From the NCBI GenBank assembly GCA_012064385.1, contig QRDG01000131.1, positions 632,459 to 696,458 of the forward strand: DNA of 64,000 nucleotides. Direction: 5' to 3'. Position 1 is the first letter of the stretch. Each line of letters starts with the position of its first letter. Shown here one piece after another: positions 24,230-34,924 of this stretch. This DNA is from Puccinellia tenuiflora. Lineage: Eukaryota > Streptophyta > Magnoliopsida > Poales > Poaceae. The notes below the pieces were generated by a model. That model had not been told where the DNA came from. It saw only the letters and a list, made by a program, of their open reading frames with translations, and did no database searches. The translations under genes and the position numbers were made by a program.

Positions 24230-25771
24230 ACCTTGATGGTTGAAAGGGCCCAACCTGCCCTTCATGAGGAGTTTGCCCGTTTGAATCTGGAAATTGTTCC
24301 TCCCGGTTTTCTGGCAAACTTAGAAATCAAATCCACTCTTGAGGATGAAATCAAGGCCGCCCAACAACTTGATGATGAAATCCTCGAAATCAATGAGAAA
24401 ATAGCAAATGGGAAGGCCAACTGTTTTTCTGTTGATGACAATGGTGTTGTCTACTTCGGTGACCGTCTAGTGGTGCCCAAGAGTGGGAACACAAAAGAGT
24501 TGATCCTCTCAGAAGCTCATGAGTCACCCATCTCTATTCATCCGGGTAGTACCAAAATGTACCAAGATCTTCGCCATCAATTCTGGTGGTCTTGCATGAA
24601 GCGCGAGATCGCCGACTATGTTGCTGAATGCGACGTCTGTCGCCGGGTGAAAGATGAACATCAAAGGCTAGCTGGTACCCTTCGCCCCATAGCCATTCCC
24701 GAGAGGAAGTGGGATGAAGTAGGCATGGATTTTATCACCGGATTTCCAAGGTCACAAAAGGGCAATAATGCCATCTGGGTCGTCATCGACCGCCTATCCA
24801 AGGTAGCCCATTTCCTTCCGGTTCGCGAGGACTTAAATGCAAAGCAATTGGCTGAGTTGTATGTTTCCCGCATTGTACCTCTCCATGGTGTTCCACTGAG
24901 GATCATCTCAGACTGTGGGAGCCTGTTCGTATCCAGATTTTGGCAGAGCTTCCAAAATGCTATGGGAACCCGCCTCAACTTCAGCACAGCCTATCATCCT
25001 TAAACTGACGGTCAAACTGAAAGGGTGAACCAAGTTCTTGAGGACATGCTTCGGGCATGTGTCATCTCCTTCGGTAAGGGTTGGGAAAAATATCTCCCCC
25101 TCGCCGAGTTCTCCTACAATAACAACTACCAAGCCAGTTTGCAAATGGCTCCCTTTGAGGTGCTTTATGGGAGAAAATGCCGGACTCCTCTAAATTGGTC
25201 TGAAACTGGAGAGAGGCCACTCTTCGGTCCTGATGTGATCAATGAGGCTGAAGAGAAAGTCCGTGTCATTCGGGATAATCTCAAGGCTGCTCAATCCCGG
25301 TAGAAAAGCTACTATGACAAGCATCATCAAGAGGTTCACTACGAAATTGGTGACAAAGCCTATCTTCAAGTCTCTCCACTCCGAGGCGTTCGTCGCTTCG
25401 GAATCAAGGGAAAATTGGCACCCCGCTATGTTGGTCCGTTCACCGTCCTAGCCAAGCGAGGAGATCTCTCCTACCAGCTCGAGCTCCCAGAAAACTTCCC
25501 GGATGTGCATGATGTGTTCCATGTCTCTCAACTCCGTCGTTGCTTCAAAGATCCTATTCGTGGGGTTGATCATGAAGAGTTGGACATTCAGGAGGATCTG
25601 ACTTATCGTGAGCATCCTGTCCGCATCTTGGATGAAGCGGAAAGGAAGACTCGTAATCAAACCATCAAGTTCCTCAAAATCCAGTGGTCGGACCATTCTG
25701 AAGAGGAAGCAACCTGGGAGCGCGAAACTAGTCTTCGTCAGGAATATCCCGCCTTCTTCACTCAATCCTAG
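24230..25771 (+). pseudogene. Tekay integrase with C-terminal chromodomain
   Basis: The integrase has an HHCC zinc finger (residues from EAHESPISIHPG to CDVCRR, about 24510-24645). The DDE core follows: first Asp in GMDFITGFP, second in ISDCGSLF, and Glu in TERVNQVLEDML. Downstream is the GPY/F-like region (KLAPRYVGPFTVL at about 25410) and, after DVFHVSQLRRC, a chromodomain (about 25560-25771, with VRILDEAERKTRNQ and the WSDHSEEEATWE core). A chromodomain directs integration to marked heterochromatin in related elements. Frame breaks are TAA 25001-25003 and TAG 25301-25303, both at expected Gln codons. Confidence 0.92.
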
Positions 25772-25792
25772 AATCTCGGGAAGAGATTCCTG

Positions 25793-25807
25793 TAAGGGGG
25801 GTAGATT
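25793..25807 (+). promoter_or_regulatory. Tekay polypurine tract
   Basis: TAAGGGGGGTAGATT lies directly before the TGTAACAG start of the 3' LTR and would prime plus-strand synthesis. Confidence 0.85.
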
Positions 25808-28800
25808 TGTAACAGCCCCAGTTTGGAACCTGAAAATACGAATAAATTTTCCACTTTTTCATTTCATATTGCATCATGACACACATGTTTAATTTGCTTC
25901 ACATGAAATAATACTTTGGCTTTAAATATTAATTCAAGGTTGGTGAATAATATTGGACAACCAAAATTCAAATTGAGCTTTCATATTTGTCCAGGAAGTT
26001 CTAATATATTCAAATATGGTTGTTGCAAAAACTAATGCAATTGCCAATTCAAATAATTAAATAAAGACCAAATTGTCTGTGAGCAATTCCAAAATAATTT
26101 ACACATAAAATGTTTTTCAAATGGGCTGCAAATTTTATGACAGCTCCCAAATATAATATATTGGCTCTGTGAATTTTTCCAGAATTTTTAAAAAATATTT
26201 AAGGGCCTGAAATAATTGCCTAAACCCTACTGGAATTATTTGGAAAAAGGGAAACGATGAAAATCCTGATAGGTGGGTCCCCCTGTCAGCTCTCTCTCCT
26301 CCCTCTTCCCTGTGGTGACAGGGAAACCACTGCCGCCACGACCGCCGTGTCGTCATGGCCTCCCCTTGCTCCTCCTCACTCCCTGGCCCCCTGGAGGATA
26401 AGAAGCTCCCCCGCGATGCCCCGCTCTCCCTCCCCCTCCTTCCCCCCCCCCCCCACTGCAGCAAATCCTAAACCTAGCGGCGCCATGGCCGTGAGCTAAT
26501 CCGAGTCGCCGCCGCATCGCCGTCGACAGGAGCTGCCCCAGAGCCGGCTGAGCATGTCACCGTCTTCGCCTCGTCGTCCTCGTCCTTCGGCTAGGAGGAA
26601 TCGGACCCGGGGGCTGGGGATCGACGCTGTCATCTTCGTCTTCACCGGCACTGCCGCCGCCGTCCTCCACGAACCGCCGCCGTTCCAGGCCTCCTCCGCC
26701 ACCACCGAGCGCACCCACGCAACGAGGGTGAGCACGCGGTCCTCGGAGACCTACTCCCTCCTCTCCCTACTCTCTAGTTCGCCGTGGTCGCTTCTGCCCG
26801 TCGCCGGCCGCCGCCTGTCGTCGACGTAACCGTTGCACCGGCGACCAAGAAATGGTGGCGCGGCTCGTTCTAGGTTCCCCATAGTGAGACACGTCGAATC
26901 CGCCCCTTCTCGGACTCCCTCAGGCACGCACGCGACGGATCGGTGCACGGCCGTGCCGCCGGTCACCGCCGCACCGCGCCGGTCTTGGCATCGACCCCGG
27001 GTCAAACCGACCCGTGGGCCGCAGTGCCAGCGTGGCCGCCACCATGGCACCTGGCCCACGCGCCAGCCGCTATGGCTAGCTGGGCCTGCGTGAAAAACGT
27101 TTCGGGCAGTTTTCCTAAAATTAAATAAATAGACAGATTTTGAATTAAACTTTGAAATTCAGTAACTTTTGAACCACAACTCAGAAAAATGCAAACAATA
27201 TACCAAAATGCTTAGAAAAGGAATATCTACCTATTAGTACCCTTGCCATGATCAATTAAATTTATTTAATTGCATTTGATTAATAAATACTAAAATGGTA
27301 GAATATAATTGGAAATTAGAAATTGCATAACTTGAGAAATAATTATCCAAAATTTACAAATAAAGTACCAAATTGTTCAGGGAATTAATATCCATCTGCT
27401 AGTTCTATTTATATGTTAAAATGAATATTCTAATTTCTGTTAAATTGAATTTACTAAAATGGCAGAAATAATCACCTTTTTGGAAAGTCCATAACTTGAG
27501 TTTTGTTTACTCAAAAATCATGTTTAATAGCTCAAAATGTTCAGTAAGCAATGAACTACAAGTTTATGTCATTTGAGAGAATTGTAGAATTAATTTTGGT
27601 GCTGTTTATTAAAATTAAATAAAATGGCAGATTTAAATCAATAATTGTAAATATCATAACTTGATAAATATTGATCCAAAAATTGCAAACGAAGTAGCAA
27701 AATGATCAGGAGAACAATACCTATCTAATAATGTCATTTTCATGCATATAGGACTCATATTTCAGTATTGGACCTTTTGGAGAATTACTTAATTCACTAA
27801 GTTAAAGATGGAGTTTTAACCCGTTAATTGCAATATTTATTTTAGGGGTTCCATTTAACTTGTGGGACATGCCCAGTACCATTTCAATGCATAATTTGAC
27901 CATATCATCATGAGTGTGCATTGCACCTCTGTATTCGTGTTATTTATTTCGTTTCCTGTTATTGTTTGTGCTCCGGTAGATTCAGGAGTCGAGGTTCCAC
28001 CACAATACCTCGACGATCCGCGCGACCAGAACTTTCAGCAAGGCAAGAGATAACCTAACCTTCTTGGAATCTAGCATCCTATTGCTTTATAAACTTATTT
28101 TATCCACCATAATATTGCATGCGATTCCAATGACAATTTTGGTCAATGCTAGAGTCTCCTATGTATGCATGTTTTTCCCCCGAACCATCACATGCTTCCC
28201 TTCCTATGAAACCTAGGTTTGATGTGTTGGCCTGAGACAAAGATATAATTGTTGTATATATATATGCTTAGTGATGCTTAGCCATGCTTAGTCAAATGCT
28301 TTATGTCCGTTGATTAAATTCCATAATTGTTGAAGTTGATGGAATGTTTCGGACATGGTGGTGAAGTGTGGTACTTAATTAATTTGCTTAAAAGGCTGGG
28401 GTGAGTTGCCATCGGGGATGGTGTTTTGCCTCACTCTTGCCCCTAGGTGCGAGTTCCTGTCTTCGGACTCAAGGTTTGAGCGTGCTGCCATTGGTGGGGG
28501 TATGGGCTCCTTACTAACTGAATAACTTGTGCGGGCGTATCCAAGGGTCCTCTAGTTTGCTATTTCCATTTGCGCGTGGGTGTGTGAGCGGAAAAAGAAA
28601 CGATGAGGATGATGGTGTTTAGGACGTGGCGATGGGGGCAGGGGCTGAAATAGGCTGGGTAAACTTGTCCTGTCGCCACAGATGACTCTTGGATAGTCTC
28701 ATGCAAGGTAAAGGTTTAACCGCGCCCACTCGCCGGCCTTCCCCGGAAGACGGTACCAATGGGTAAATTAGTACACCCCTGCAGGGTTAATCTTTTCGAA

Positions 28801-29660
28801 AAGCCGTGTCCACGGTTACGGACGCCTTGGGAATGGATTTACGGGATCATAAACAACTTTTACCTAATAAAAATTTGGCAGCTAGAGGTTGCAATTACAA
28901 CGTGTGATAAAACGTTCATTACCTCGAGGGTAATTCGAGGGTGTGCCTTGGTGAAAAGGAGAGGTGGATTCTTGGTACTATTGGTTCGATGAGAACCGAA
29001 GGAAAAAGTTACTCTCTTATCCCTTTTTCAGAAAATACTCTGAGTAGTCGATGCCATGGGTCTTTTATATCTTTTGAAAGGAAAATCTAGCTTTATGCAA
29101 ATTAGCTACTATACAGCTTTAGAGCCTCCGTCATCATTGGGCCTATATCGCCCTACTAAACTTGCGAGTACGTCGTACTCAGTCTCTCTTTGCTGCCTTT
29201 ATAATTTGTTTCAGAGGAGGACGACACCGAGCACACAGGTGGTTTCTCTTGGACATCGACGAGTAGTTCGGGGTTCCCAGGTGGCAGCTTCGGACCGTGG
29301 AACAAACTGGCTGGGGTTGTTTATGTGTAGGCCTCTTAGGCCCTATTTTGGATCTTGTTGTACTAGACAACACTACTTCGCTTCCGCATGATGTACTGAT
29401 GGGTCTGTGACCCCTTTTGTGTGTAATATTTGTATCTTTCTCATATATGAGTTGCTATGTGAATCTTTGTGTCGTAGAGTCTGTGATGTGCCAGTTGTTC
29501 CACAAGTCTTGATCTCTGTTTTATACATTGATAGTTATGCCAGTGTTTATGGCACGATCGATGTGTTGTGTGGGAGCGGTAATTCCATGCCCTTCGATTG
29601 TGTAGCATAGCCTGTGGGTTACATAGCCTCTCTGTATAATTCTGGGGTCGGGGCGCTACA
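25808..29660 (+). repeat. Tekay 3' LTR (3853 bp)
   Basis: It starts TGTAACAGCCCCAG and ends GGGGCGCTACA at 29660. It is colinear with the 5' LTR, with scattered substitutions and a few short indels: a shorter C-run, a 3-bp addition near 26575, and a short deletion near 28748. The CpG-rich block is at about 26280-27090. Confidence 0.95.
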
Positions 29661-30502
29661 GTCGGAGACCTTGCTGGTATTGTGCATTTCTCATGGCGGC
29701 CAGGCAGCGTTCTTCTTCCAAAAAGTTGACATCATCAATCCTTGATTCATACTGAGCTCTTTTATCGTAGCCACTGGTTCGTGGAGATCCGTACTTGATT
29801 TCGGATGGCAGTACTGCTTCCGCTCCGTACACCAGGTTAAAAGGTGTTTCCCCTGTTGCCCGGCTCGAAGTAGTGCGCAACGACCATAACACAGGGAGTG
29901 CGTGATCAATCCAACCAACCCCGGCCTGCTTCAATTTGTCAAAAGTCCTTGTCTTGAGCCCTCTAACAATCTCTCCGTTAACTCGTTCCGCCTGCCCATT
30001 GCTGCGGGGGTGAGCAAAAGATGAATAGCATATCCTGGTTCCCAACTGCTCGCAGTAAGCTCTGAATGACCCGCTGGTGAACAACGAGCCATGATCTGTG
30101 ATGATGTGGTTGGGGACCCCAAAACGGCACACGGTCCCTCGAATAAATCTGATTGCGGCTTGTGCAGTCTGTGCCCTGATGGGCTCTACCTCTACCCACT
30201 TTTTGAACTTATCGATGGCGACGATAAGGTACTGGTATCCCCCCACTGCCCAGGGGAAGTTGCCTACGACGTCAAGACCCCAGACCGCGAAAGGCCGAAT
30301 GGTTTGTAAGTCCTGGGCAGGCTGATGAATGTTCTTGGCATGGAATTGGCAGGCTTCACAAGTCTTCACGATATGCTCGACATCTATCTTGGTTGTAGGC
30401 CAATAGAATCCTTGTCGCATTGCCTTTCCAGCCATCGCACGGGAGGCGATGTGGTGAGAACACAATCCTATATGAATGTCGGTCAACAGCCCTTGTCCTT
30501 CT
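29661..30502 (-). pseudogene. Tat-2 integrase zinc finger and catalytic core
   Basis: The minus frame is open from 30502 to 29661. It contains the His-His-Cys-Cys zinc finger (HIGLCSHH to CEACQ) and the DDE core: Asp in WGLDVVGNFP, Asp in IITDHGSLF, and Glu in GQAERVNGEIV. This is the best preserved part of Tat-2, with all catalytic residues present. The right end continues at 42506 across the solo LTR and the left end at 17095 across the Tekay element, both in frame once one copy of each target duplication is removed. The protein is split by these insertions and cannot be made. Confidence 0.92.
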
Positions 30503-31230
30503 TGTTGGAGATATGCCCAAGAGGCAATAATAAAGATTATTAATCATCATATTTCCCGTTCATGATAAAGGTTTATTATCGATGCTATAATTGTATTAAT
30601 CGGAAACAAATACATGTGTGGAATATAAACAGAAAGGAGTCCCTAGTAAGCCTCTTATAACTAGTTTGTTTGATCAAGTGTTGGTTAGAAGTTTCCTAAC
30701 CAAGGATTAATGAATCGCTTGATAAACGGAGTTGTATCATAGGAGATGATATAACGGACAGACCCAATTTTATAGATGTCGAGTATAGTTTCTTTAGACC
30801 ATGAGATTATGTTACTCCCGCCTACTCGAGGAATACTTTGATAACATCAAACGTCGCTTCGTAATTGGGTGATTATAAAGGTGGCTTTCAGGTATCTCCG
30901 ATGGTAGGTTGTTGGGTCACATGAATCAAGACTGAGATTTGTCCGTCCAAGTAGTGGATAGATATCTCTGGGCCCTCTCGGTAGCATAGCATCCAAAAGC
31001 TTGCAAGCATATGACTAAGTAGCTAGTCATAAGGGATCCTATCCTATGGGAACGAGAAAAGAGAACTTGTCGGGAACAAGATTAATCGGATATGGAGATA
31101 TGAGTGATTAAGTCCCGAACAAGTAAAATATCGTGAGACAAATGGAATCGTATATGGATTAATTGATCCCGGACAATGTGGTTCAGCCGATAAAGTACTT
31201 CGTTGAATATGTAGGAATTAATATGGACAT

Positions 31231-33152
31231 TGAAGGGGTCGCAGCATAGAAAACAAAAAAAATTCCTACGCGGCAAGCGGAATAAACCCCAAGGATCTAG
31301 ATCTACTAGATGAAGATAGCGAAGGTGAGATTCAATCTCTTACCCTTGAAGATCAACAAACGCGTTTTGTCGGTGCAGGGGTTGGCTAGTCGATCCCCGC
31401 AACTAGACTCGTCTAGTCGCGAGGAGATGTATTATCCTCGAGATCCAATCCGGTGAAGTGCAGCAACGGGCAGCACCTCCGCGGTGTCCACATGTACGGC
31501 TCGATGAAGACATCAACTCCTTGATCCCGCAAGCGAGAGGACGTGGCCTTGATGATCTCAGCAGCATGACGGTAGTGCCGGTGATGATGACGATCTCCAC
31601 GCGCGAGGCTTCGCCAAACCAAGCGAGAGGAGAGGGAGAGGAGGAGGTTGCGCAGCAGCCCTTCGGGGAGGGGTGGTGCGGCAGCTCTAGATGGAGGAGA
31701 GGCGGCGGCAGCCCTTCGGGGAGGGGTGGCGCGGCTAGGGTTTAGGGTGGAGGAGGTGGTGCGGCAAGGGTGCTTGAGGCGGCAGCACAAGGGGTGTGGC
31801 GCACCCCTCCCCTCCCCTCCTTATATAGGAGGCCGGCTAGGGTTAGGGCAGGGGCCGGCCGGCCCCCTCTTGCCTTGCCCCCCAAGTTGGAGTCGAACTA
31901 GGACTCCTCCTTGGGCCCCTTTCCTAAAGGGGTGGAGGGCCCAACTCCTAGTCCAACTAGGAGTGGGATTCCTCCCCCCTTTCCTAGCCGCAATGGCCCA
32001 TATGGGCTTAGGTGGTGCGGCTGGCCCAAGTGGCCAGCTGCACCCCTTTGGTCCATGTGGGCCCCATACAATATGTGGTCCCACTTCTAGACCCCTCTAG
32101 AACATTCCGGAACCTTCCGATACCTTGCAAATAATTTCCGGAACTTTTCCGAAACCTCCGGAAACAACTTTCCATATATGAATCTTATTCTCTGGACTCC
32201 TCCGGAACCTCTCGTGACGTCCGGGATCCCATCCGAGACTCCGAATCACCATTTGTTCGTTTCATAATTTAATTCATCGCAAAACCTAATTTCATCAGAA
32301 CGTTAAGTGTGTGACCCTACGGGTTCGAGAATGCATAGACATGATCATATCAATAATTAATAGCGGGACCGGATGCCCATATTAATTCCTATACACTCAA
32401 CGAAAACCTTTTCTCGATTGAACCACGATGCCGGAGATTCAATTAATCTCATATATGATTCCCTTTGTCTCACGATATTTTACTTGCCCGAGATATAATC
32501 GTTGACATCCCCATGTCTAGTTTAATCTCATTACCGGCAAGTTCTCTTTACTCGTCCATAATATAGGATCCTCGTGATTACCACCTAATCACATGTCTGC
32601 AGACTTTTGATGCTATATTACCGAGAAGCCCTGGAGATATCTTCTCCGTCACATGGAGGGACAAATCCCACTCTCGATTCATATCACCCAACAACCCACC
32701 ATCGGAGATACCTGAAAGCCACCTTTATAATCACCCAGTTATGAAGTGACGTTTAATGTCCACAAAGTATTCCTCCGGTGAACGGGAGTGATATAATCTC
32801 ATGGTCTAAGGAAACTATATTTGGCATATTAAAAGTGTTGACAACAAAACTTTTGTGACACGATTAATTGCAACTCTTTATTGTTTGGGTCATGTCCATC
32901 ACACCATTACTCCTAATGATATGACTCCGTTATCAAGTGACTATAACAAGTCCATAGTTAGGAAACTCTAACTATCTCTTGATCAACGAACTAGTCCTGT
33001 AGAGGCTCACTAGGGACTCCTGGCGTTTATATTCCACACATGTATTATGTTTCCATTTAATACAATTATAGCATGGATAATAAACTATTATCATAAACGT
33101 GAATATGCTTAATAAACCATTTTATTATTGCCTCTAGGGCATATTCCCAACA
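31231..33152 (-). mobile_element. Inverted solo LTR of the same family (1922 bp)
   Basis: The minus strand starts TGTTGGGAATATGCCC at 33152 and ends GCGACCCCTTCA at 31231. It is flanked by a perfect GACAT duplication (31226-31230 and 33153-33157). It is homologous to the LTR it interrupts, in opposite orientation. A TATA-like TATATAAGG lies near 31820-31830 on the minus strand. ORFs at 31413-32100 are GC-rich by-products. Confidence 0.92.
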
Positions 33153-33472
33153 GACATCCCGATCCCGCTATTAATATGACATATCTCGAACCCGCAGGGT
33201 CACACACTTAACGTTCGATGTAGTTAGGGCTCGAGATAAATGATGGTGTGAAAGAATATTGATTCGGAGTCTCGGATGGGATCCTAGACATCACGAGGAG
33301 TTCCGGAAGAGTCCAGAGAATTAGATTCATATATGGAAAGTGGTTTCCGGATGCATCGGAAAAGTCCGGGAATTTTCCGGCCGGGTACCGGAAGATTCTA
33401 GAAGGTTCTAGAGGAGTCTAGAAGTGGGGCCCACATGGACCAAAGGGGTGGTGCAGTGGCCACATGGGCCAG

Positions 33473-34833
33473 TGATGCATCCAAAATGCATCCACTTTTC
33501 CAAGAACTTTGCCTCATAATTTGCTCCGGGATCCTTCCTTATTTGAATAAAACTGCTGATTCTGACGCTGTTTTTAGCAAAGTCTCTCCCCTGGCTATTT
33601 TTGCAGAAAATAAAATCGGGGAAAAATACCACGTCATTTTTTATGGAAAAGAAGCACATTGGACAAAAAGATGGACATGAGGGGGTGCCGGAGGGCCAAA
33701 AGGGGTGGCCCCATGCGGCCCCTGTACCTGGCCGCGTGCCCCCCCCCCAAATGGGCCTCGGGCACCGTCTCGCCTCTGGTCTTTGACGTACTCCTTCATA
33801 TATGAGAAAAAATGCTTGCCCTAGGGGGGAGGAGCTTTCGCGAAACACACCGCCGCCACCACCACGTTCTTCGTTTCGGGGACAGATTGATCCAGGATTT
33901 CTCCTCTAGTGGAGTTATCCGGAGGCCGTCTTCACTGCCATCTTCACCGCCTTCATCTCCATCAACCATGAGCTCTTTCTCCATCACCATGTGTGAGTAG
34001 TTTGCTGTAGGCATGTGAGGTGGATGGGGATTGGATGAGATTGACCATGTAATGCTACCCGTTGTTCGATAATCTTAGGGTTTATCTTGAGGATACTTTT
34101 GTATTGTTTTGGTGCACTTATGCTATGTTTAATGCTTGCTACTAGGGCCCGAGTGGCATGATTTCAGTACTGAACTTATTTGCTTCATCATATAATTGAG
34201 TTTGGTATTTACCTGCAAAGTGTATCACCTGCTATTATGTTGAACTTGCGAACCCTAAAAGTGACATATAGGGAAAACAAGCGGGAGATGTTCTAGTTTT
34301 AGGATACTATGTGTTCATGGAGTGTTAATGCATTGTCCCGGTCTACACGAAAGGGTAGACCTTAATTACCTGTAGTTCCAAGTTGGCCCCGGTGAAATAG
34401 GCAGGTAGGGCAATAGATGTTGTGCAAATTCTCTTGGTTGGTACGCACAACTATTTAAGGAACACATACCTACATAAATCGGAGTTAGAGAAAAACCCCA
34501 TTGCTAGCCTTACTTTAGTATATGATCAATCTCATTCATGCAACGCCCCGCTGTTACCTCATGCCTACGTTTTAAATCTCTGAGTTACACTTTCACTTTT
34601 CCGGTGAAAACTGGGAAATCCTTGTTACTATTGCTTTTTATTTCTGCTCGCTTGAATCCTTTACTGCCATCACTACTACTGCTGCAAGTTATTGATATAC
34701 AGGTGTGGTTGAGAGTGACGCCTCAATTGCTAAGGTCTTATTGATATTCTTGTGTTCCCATCGTGTCGAACTATAAATTTGGGTAATACTTCCCAACGAA
34801 GACTTCAGCGATCCCCTATACTTGTGGGCATCA
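33473..34833 (+). repeat. Athila 5' LTR (1361 bp)
   Basis: It starts TGATGCATCCAAAATGC and ends TTGTGGGCATCA. A TATA-like TATATGAG is at 33799-33806. It aligns end to end with 40537-41898. Confidence 0.95.
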
Positions 34834-34843
34834 AGACGTTTTC

Positions 34844-34861
34844 TGGCGCCGTTGCCGGGGA
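34844..34861 (+). promoter_or_regulatory. Athila primer binding site
   Basis: TGGCGCCGTTGCCGGGGA lies ten bases after the LTR end, the standard site of Athila-type elements (commonly assigned to tRNA-Asp). Confidence 0.9.
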
Positions 34862-34924
34862 ACCTAGCTTTATTGGTAAGACAACTTGATATCATTTATT
34901 TGCTGCATTTACTTGTTCCTAACC

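Larger units (their letters stand above)
17096..29660 (+). mobile_element. Full-length Tekay-type chromovirus (Ty3/Gypsy)
   Basis: The element is 12.6 kb: 5' LTR 17096-20959, PBS 20963-20974, gag 21362-22588, pol to 25771, PPT about 25793-25807, 3' LTR 25808-29660. Domain order is gag, protease, RT, RNase H, integrase, chromodomain, which identifies a chromovirus. The large LTRs and C-terminal chromodomain fit the Tekay/Del lineage. It is inserted into the Tat-2 integrase: flanks GCCGG (17091-17095) and GTCGG (29661-29665) are a 5-bp duplication with one substitution. The LTRs differ by a few percent at most by eye. The coding frame is broken by several stops and a pair of frameshifts, so it is not autonomous now. 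Confidence 0.95.

Noticed and set aside
24230..25771. Centromere-targeting CRM-type integrase
   Set aside because: The C-terminus has a recognisable chromodomain and tRNA-Met PBS with ~4 kb LTRs, which fits Tekay rather than CRM; no other centromere signature is present.
31413..32100. ORFs of 87-150 aa in the inverted solo LTR
   Set aside because: GC-rich LTR sequence upstream and downstream of the TATA box, open in several frames and without homology.
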